The notes below the pieces were generated by a model that worked only from the letters and a program-made list of their open reading frames with translations, searched no databases and was not told the DNA's origin. A stretch of 9,981 bases of DNA from Pedobacter sp. UBA1654 (lineage in GTDB: Bacteria > Bacteroidota > Bacteroidia > Sphingobacteriales > Sphingobacteriaceae). A program made the position numbers and the translations under genes. Each line of letters opens with the position of its first letter. The stretch's first letter is position 1. Positions 6,655-9,981 of this stretch are shown piece by piece. The stretch spans positions 271,565 through 281,545 of the forward strand of contig DCLG01000084.1 in NCBI GenBank assembly GCA_002320935.1, read 5' to 3'.

Positions 6655-7008
6655 ATGGCAGGGAAAAAATTATCTCGTAGAGATCGTATAAAAAAAGGAA
6701 TCAGAAAAAGACTTACAGGTTCTGAAAGCCGTCCACGTTTATCAGTTTACAGAAGCAATAAAGGGATTTATGCTCAAATCATTAACGACGTAACCGGAAG
6801 TACAATCGTTTCAGCATCTTCTTTATCTAAAGACTTTACTGGTACCGGAAACAAATCAGAGCAATCTGTAGCTGTAGGTAAATTAATCGCTGAGAAAGCT
6901 ATCGCAGCTGGCGTAAAACAAGTTGTTTTCGATAGAAATGGCTATTTATACCACGGTCGTGTTAAATCATTGGCTGACGGTGCCCGTGAAGCTGGTTTAG
7001 AATTTTAA
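6655..7008 (+). CDS. rplR: 50S ribosomal protein L18 (uL18)
   Basis: L18 binds 5S rRNA together with L5 and anchors it in the central protuberance. The 117-residue product, the same length as in E. coli, opens with a basic RNA-binding arm ([46 protein letters not shown]). It continues with the conserved fold, including [47 protein letters not shown] at about 71-117. The C-terminal DGAREAGL(E/K)F is diagnostic. The start ATG 6655 lies 5 bases after the rplF stop, without an SD. rpsE begins 18 bases after its stop. Confidence 0.97.
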   Translation: MAGKKLSRRDRIKKGIRKRLTGSESRPRLSVYRSNKGIYAQIINDVTGSTIVSASSLSKDFTGTGNKSEQSVAVGKLIAEKAIAAGVKQVVFDRNGYLYHGRVKSLADGAREAGLEF

Positions 7009-7026
7009 TCTGATAAATAGAGAAGA

Positions 7027-7545
7027 ATGTCAACTATCAATATAAAAAGAGTTAAGACTAGCGAGATCGAGTTAAAAGATCGTTTAGTTAGTATACAACG
7101 TGTTGCCAAAGTAACCAAAGGTGGTCGTACTTTCAGCTTTTCCGCTATCGTAGTGGTAGGTGATGAGAACGGTATCGTAGGTTATGGTCTTGGTAAAGCG
7201 AAAGAGGTAACTGAGGCAATTGCTAAAGGTATCGATGACGCTAAGAAGAACTTAGTTAAAGTTCCATTGTTGAACGGAACAGTTCCTCACGAGCAAATCG
7301 GTAAATTTTCAGGTGGTTTTGTATTAATCAAACCAGCTGCAGTAGGTACCGGAGTTATTGCTGGTGGTGCGATGCGTGCAGTACTGGAGAGTGCTGGTGT
7401 GCATAACGTATTGGCAAAGTCAAAAGGTTCATCAAACCCACACAACGTGGTAAAAGCAACAGTAGATGCTTTAACCAAAATGCGTGATGCTTATACTGTC
7501 GCTCAGCAACGTGGTGTTGATTTAAATAAAGTTTTTAACGGATAA
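7027..7545 (+). CDS. rpsE: 30S ribosomal protein S5 (uS5)
   Basis: S5 lies at the mRNA entry tunnel with S3 and S4 and affects decoding fidelity. The 172-residue product has an N-terminal dsRNA-binding-like domain at about 15-80 ([47 protein letters not shown]...). It contains the conserved loop VTKGGR, where changes give spectinomycin resistance in other species; nothing unusual is seen in it. The C-terminal domain carries [43 protein letters not shown] at about 103-144. Length is normal (E. coli 167). A weak purine run (AGAGAAGA) precedes the ATG. rpmD starts 4 bases after the stop. Confidence 0.98.
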   Translation: MSTINIKRVKTSEIELKDRLVSIQRVAKVTKGGRTFSFSAIVVVGDENGIVGYGLGKAKEVTEAIAKGIDDAKKNLVKVPLLNGTVPHEQIGKFSGGFVLIKPAAVGTGVIAGGAMRAVLESAGVHNVLAKSKGSSNPHNVVKATVDALTKMRDAYTVAQQRGVDLNKVFNG

Positions 7546-7549
7546 CATT

Positions 7550-7729
7550 ATGGCTAGGATTAAAATAACCCAGATAAAAAGCGTTATCGATAGAAGCGAA
7601 CGCCAAAAAAGAACGATGCAGGCTTTAGGTTTGAAAAAAATGAACCAGTCTGTAGAAGTTGAAGCGAACAATGCAATCATCGGAATGGTACGTAAAGTAA
7701 ACCACCTGGTTGCTATTGAGCAAATCTAA
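7550..7729 (+). CDS. rpmD: 50S ribosomal protein L30 (uL30)
   Basis: L30 is a small non-essential protein of the large subunit near 5S rRNA, and it is absent from some bacterial lineages. I read it directly: ATG 7550 to TAA 7727-7729, 59 residues, MARIKITQIKSVIDRSERQK..., ending NHLVAIEQI. The family landmarks are the opening beta strand (IKITQIKS.I.R), the QKRTMQALGLKKMNQSVE helix-turn at about 19-36, and IIGMVRKVNHLV at about 43-54. Length matches E. coli L30 (59). The gene sits between rpsE and rplO, its standard place. It is followed within 10 bases by an 11-bp inverted repeat (7739-7775). Confidence 0.97.
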   Translation: MARIKITQIKSVIDRSERQKRTMQALGLKKMNQSVEVEANNAIIGMVRKVNHLVAIEQI

Positions 7730-7738
7730 TTTAATGGC

Positions 7739-7775
7739 GGTTGCAAATGCGGAATATAATTCTACATTTGCAACC
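7739..7775 (+). terminator. Inverted repeat after rpmD, possible attenuator
   Basis: GGTTGCAAATG (7739-7749) and CATTTGCAACC (7765-7775) are perfect 11-bp complements. Inside them GAAT-ATA-ATTC (7752-7762) can add a small stem. The repeat starts 9 bases after the rpmD stop, and six T residues follow at 7784-7789, eight bases after the stem. Position and T run suggest a partial terminator or 3'-end stabiliser. The gap between stem and T run and the modest GC content make it weak, and rplO and secY continue downstream on the same strand. Confidence 0.45.
7741..7770 (+). promoter_or_regulatory. Candidate Bacteroidota promoter before rplO
   Basis: TTG (7741-7743), a 19-base spacer and TACATTTG (7763-7770) match the Bacteroidota sigma-A consensus (TTG near -33 and TAnnTTTG near -7). 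A transcript would start around 7775-7780, leaving a leader of about 65 bases before rplO. The two boxes fall inside the two arms of the inverted repeat at 7739-7775. A chance match is possible because the elements are short and AT-rich. Confidence 0.45.
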
Positions 7776-7793
7776 TCTGTATATTTTTTAACC

Positions 7794-7825
7794 GTTGTCC
7801 CTGATTAGTGAAAGCGAAGGGCAAC
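7794..7825 (+). promoter_or_regulatory. Bulged hairpin in the rplO leader
   Basis: GTTG-T-CCCT (7794-7802) can pair with AGGGCAAC (7818-7825), giving eight base pairs with one bulged U and a 15-base loop. The hairpin ends 17 bases before the rplO ATG. Its place and its CCC/GGG core resemble the hairpin before rpsH (5630-5646). Confidence 0.4.
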
Positions 7826-7842
7826 ACAATGAGTTTCTCAAA

Positions 7843-8289
7843 ATGAACTTAAGTAATTTAAAACCTGCATCAGGTTCAATCAAAAACAGCAAGAGAATTG
7901 GTCGTGGTACCGGTTCAGGTCGTGGTGGAACATCTACCCGTGGTCACAAAGGTGCTGGTTCCCGTTCAGGTCACAAAACCAAAATCGGATTTGAAGGTGG
8001 TCAAATGCCTTTACAACGTCGTGTTCCTAAAGTTGGTTTCAAATCGATCAACCGTGTGGAATATGTTGGCGTTAACTTAGACGTGATCCAGGCGCTTGCT
8101 GAAAAATTCAATTTAACTACCATCACATTTGCTGATTTCCAGGCTCATGGTTTAGCATCTAAAAATGATCTAGTGAAAGTATTAGGTCGTGGCGAGGTTA
8201 CATCGAAAATAGAAGTTAAAGCCCATGCTTTTTCTGCAACTGCACAAAAGGCTATTGAAGCTGTTGGTGGCTCAATTGAAAAACTGTAA
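7843..8289 (+). CDS. rplO: 50S ribosomal protein L15 (uL15)
   Basis: L15 is a late-assembly large-subunit protein with a long basic extension threading into 23S rRNA. The 148-residue product from ATG 7843 begins [43 protein letters not shown] and continues [20 protein letters not shown] (about 48-66), the L15 signatures. The C-terminal globular part ends with [21 protein letters not shown], also typical. Length is normal (E. coli 144). A TTG at 7795 in the same frame would add [16 protein letters not shown]; this does not resemble L15 and would start inside the leader hairpin, so I rejected it. The 113-base gap before it holds a promoter-like sequence and two hairpins. secY follows 3 bases after the stop. 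Confidence 0.97.
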   Translation: MNLSNLKPASGSIKNSKRIGRGTGSGRGGTSTRGHKGAGSRSGHKTKIGFEGGQMPLQRRVPKVGFKSINRVEYVGVNLDVIQALAEKFNLTTITFADFQAHGLASKNDLVKVLGRGEVTSKIEVKAHAFSATAQKAIEAVGGSIEKL

Positions 8290-8292
8290 TTA

Positions 8293-9627
8293 ATGAAGAA
8301 GCTGTTTACTACTTTAAGTAATATCTGGAAAATAGAAGAATTGAGAGAGCGTATTGTTTTTACGCTCATCATTCTTTTGGTCTATAGATTTGTATCACAT
8401 GTGGTTCTTCCGGGTGTTGATGCAACTGCGTTAGACACGAATGAACAATCTGGCCTGTTAGGTTTGATAGACATGTTTGCCGGAGGATCATTCTCCCGCG
8501 TATCTATCTTAGCCCTTGGTGTAATGCCATATATTTCAGCGTCTATTGTAGTTCAGTTACTCGGTATTGCTGTTCCTTCTTTCCAAAAAATGCAGAAAGA
8601 AGGCGAGAGCGGCAGAAATAAGCTTAACCAAATCACCAGATATCTAACCGTCGCGATCACCGTTGTTCAGGCAGTTGGTTACATCAAAACACAGGTTCCT
8701 GTTGAGGCAATCATGATTGACCGTACATTATTCTATGTGTTGTCTACGTTTGTTTTAGCTGCAGGTACCTTGTTTGTTATGTGGCTTGGTGAGAAAATTA
8801 CAGATAAAGGTATCGGAAACGGTGTTTCACTAATCATCATGGTTGGTATCATTGCACGTTTGCCAATCGCTTTACAACAGGAGATCAGCTCCAGATTTGT
8901 AGGTGAAGGTGGTCTTATTGGTCTGGTAATCGAAATTGTTGCTTTATTTGCAGTGGTTATGTTTACCATCCTGATTGTTCAGGGGGTACGTAAAGTGCCT
9001 GTACAGTATGCTAAACGTATTGTTGGTAACAGACAATTTGGTGGTGTAAGACAGTATATTCCTTTAAAGGTTAATGCCGCTGGTGTTATGCCGATCATCT
9101 TTGCGCAGGCATTGATGTTCATTCCGATGACGCTCACATCATTTTTTCCTTCTTTGCAAAACACCTGGTTGATTCAGTTCAGTGATTATACATCACTTAC
9201 TTACTGCTTAACATTTGCTTTCTTAATTATTGCTTTTACTTTCTTCTATACTGCCATTACCGTAAATCCTACGCAAATGGCGGATGATATGAAAAAGAAC
9301 GGTGGTTTTATTCCAAGCATTAAACCAGGACTTGCAACTTCATCTTTTATAGATGATGTTATTTCTAAGATTACTTTCCCGGGTTCTGTGTTCCTGGCGA
9401 TCATTGCTATTCTACCTGCTATTGCGGTTAAGTTTGGAATTAAATCTGAATTTGCACAGTTCTATGGAGGTACATCGCTTTTGATCCTTGTTGGTGTTGT
9501 ACTTGATACACTTCAACAAATTGAAAGTTATTTATTGATGCGTCATTATGATGGATTGATGAAAACCGGTAGAGTAACTGGTCGTACAGGTATCCCTGCT
9601 GCAACCGGAAGTAATGCCGTGATATAA
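8293..9627 (+). CDS. secY: Protein translocase channel subunit SecY
   Basis: SecY forms the protein-conducting channel of the inner membrane with SecE and SecG; SecA and ribosomes dock on its cytoplasmic loops. The 444-residue product (E. coli 443) shows ten hydrophobic segments at about 21-40, 70-93, 117-133, 146-165, 174-192, 207-230, 262-283, 305-323, 364-382 and 391-411. Landmarks are the plug-TM2 region GGSFSRVSILALGVMPYISASIVVQLL, the DKGIGNGVSL motif at about 171-180, the C4 loop GVRKVPVQYAKR at 231-242, and NPTQMADDMKKNGGFIPSIKPG at 325-346. In the C5 loop, Lys344 stands where E. coli has the functionally important Arg357 (IRPG). The gene starts 3 bases after rplO and ends 3 bases before map, so it is expressed with ribosomal genes. 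Confidence 0.98.
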   Translation: MKKLFTTLSNIWKIEELRERIVFTLIILLVYRFVSHVVLPGVDATALDTNEQSGLLGLIDMFAGGSFSRVSILALGVMPYISASIVVQLLGIAVPSFQKMQKEGESGRNKLNQITRYLTVAITVVQAVGYIKTQVPVEAIMIDRTLFYVLSTFVLAAGTLFVMWLGEKITDKGIGNGVSLIIMVGIIARLPIALQQEISSRFVGEGGLIGLVIEIVALFAVVMFTILIVQGVRKVPVQYAKRIVGNRQFGGVRQYIPLKVNAAGVMPIIFAQALMFIPMTLTSFFPSLQNTWLIQFSDYTSLTYCLTFAFLIIAFTFFYTAITVNPTQMADDMKKNGGFIPSIKPGLATSSFIDDVISKITFPGSVFLAIIAILPAIAVKFGIKSEFAQFYGGTSLLILVGVVLDTLQQIESYLLMRHYDGLMKTGRVTGRTGIPAATGSNAVI

Positions 9628-9630
9628 GTC

Positions 9631-9981
9631 ATGTCAAAAATTTATTATAAATCGGCAGAGGAGATTGAGCTGATTCGTGAGAGTTCCATGTTGGTGTCGC
9701 AGACACTAGCAGAAGTGGCCAAAGTTATCGGCCCTGGAAGAACGACCCTGAGCTTAAACAAACTTGCCGAGACTTTTATTAAAGATCAGGGTGCCGTTCC
9801 GGCATTCCTGAACTATAATGGCTTCCCATACTCCTTGTGTATATCTCCGAATGAACAGGTTGTACATGGCTTTCCGAGTGACTATGTTATTCAGGAAGGT
9901 GATCTGATCTCGGTAGACTGCGGTGTAATTAAGAACAACTATTTTGGTGATTCTGCCTATACGTTTGCCATTGGCGAGATT
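9631..9981 (+). CDS. map: Type I methionine aminopeptidase, 5' part
   Basis: Methionine aminopeptidase removes the first Met from nascent proteins as they leave the ribosome, using two metal ions. The 117 visible codons run from ATG 9631 to the window edge with no stop, so the 3' half is missing (the family is about 250-265 residues). The sequence begins MSKIYYKSAEEIELIRES and carries VVHGFPSD with His79, VDCG with metal ligand Asp96, and FGDSAYTF with metal ligand Asp107. These correspond to E. coli His79, Asp97 and Asp108. The remaining ligands (His, Glu, Glu) would lie beyond the edge. There is no N-terminal extension or zinc-finger region. It directly follows secY by three bases with no adk between them. 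Confidence 0.97.
   Translation, partial: MSKIYYKSAEEIELIRESSMLVSQTLAEVAKVIGPGRTTLSLNKLAETFIKDQGAVPAFLNYNGFPYSLCISPNEQVVHGFPSDYVIQEGDLISVDCGVIKNNYFGDSAYTFAIGEI

Noticed and set aside
7808..7814. GTGAAAG in the rplO leader as mimicry of the S8 site in 16S rRNA helix 21
   Set aside because: Only a seven-base resemblance to one strand of that helix as I remember it, and no matching second strand is visible.
7795..7842. Upstream TTG start for rplO
   Set aside because: The 16 extra residues do not resemble L15 and start inside a hairpin; ATG 7843 fits the family.
294..9164. Minus-strand and other overlapping open frames of about 60-95 codons
   Set aside because: All lie opposite or across firm ribosomal genes or secY, have no recognisable domains and look like antisense or frame shadows.
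1..9981. tRNA or rRNA genes, CRISPR arrays, insertion sequences, accessory or mobile systems
   Set aside because: Genes fill the window in the standard S10-spc order with short gaps; no such feature was seen and there is no room for one.

Overview
The window is a continuous piece of the bacterial S10-spc ribosomal protein gene cluster. It holds 21 genes, all on the + strand, tightly packed and without any visible frameshift. The proteins most resemble those of the phylum Bacteroidota, and the overall flavour is Sphingobacteriaceae (Pedobacter-like). The grounds are the protein sequences as I recognise them, the AT-leaning codon use (many TTA, AAA and AAT codons), A-rich start contexts usually without a Shine-Dalgarno (SD) sequence, and secY followed directly by map with no adk between them. 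The genus is an inference from memory of the families, not a search result.

Layout. Positions 1-3444 are the end of the S10 part: rplD (3' end only), rplW, rplB, rpsS, rplV, rpsC, rplP. Positions 3518-4365 carry rpmC, rpsQ and rplN. Positions 4367-8289 are the spc part: rplX, rplE, rpsN, rpsH, rplF, rplR, rpsE, rpmD, rplO. Positions 8293-9627 encode the protein-export channel secY, and 9631 to the window edge is the start of map (methionine aminopeptidase). The 59-codon rpmD is short but intact. Three gene pairs share one base in a TAATG stop/start (rplB-rpsS, rplX-rplE, rplE-rpsN). No gap reaches 300 bases; the longest is 131.

How the genes work together. The products are large-subunit proteins (L4, L23, L2, L22, L16, L29, L14, L24, L5, L6, L18, L30, L15), small-subunit proteins (S19, S3, S17, S14, S8, S5), the SecY channel that receives nascent membrane and secreted proteins, and the enzyme that trims their first methionine. 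This is core translation and export machinery whose co-transcription matches output.

Most of the window is ordinary housekeeping DNA, and I see no undescribed defence, mobile or biosynthetic system. The parts worth a second look are non-coding. Only three gaps exceed 40 bases (before rpmC, rpsH and rplO), and each contains an inverted repeat. The rpsH and rplO leaders also look alike in layout and in short shared sequence blocks. The rplO gap contains a match to the Bacteroidota promoter consensus embedded in an 11-bp perfect inverted repeat. Other points are a textbook SD before rplF in a lineage that mostly does without one, and a Gly/Arg/Asn-rich tail of about 70 residues on ribosomal protein S3.
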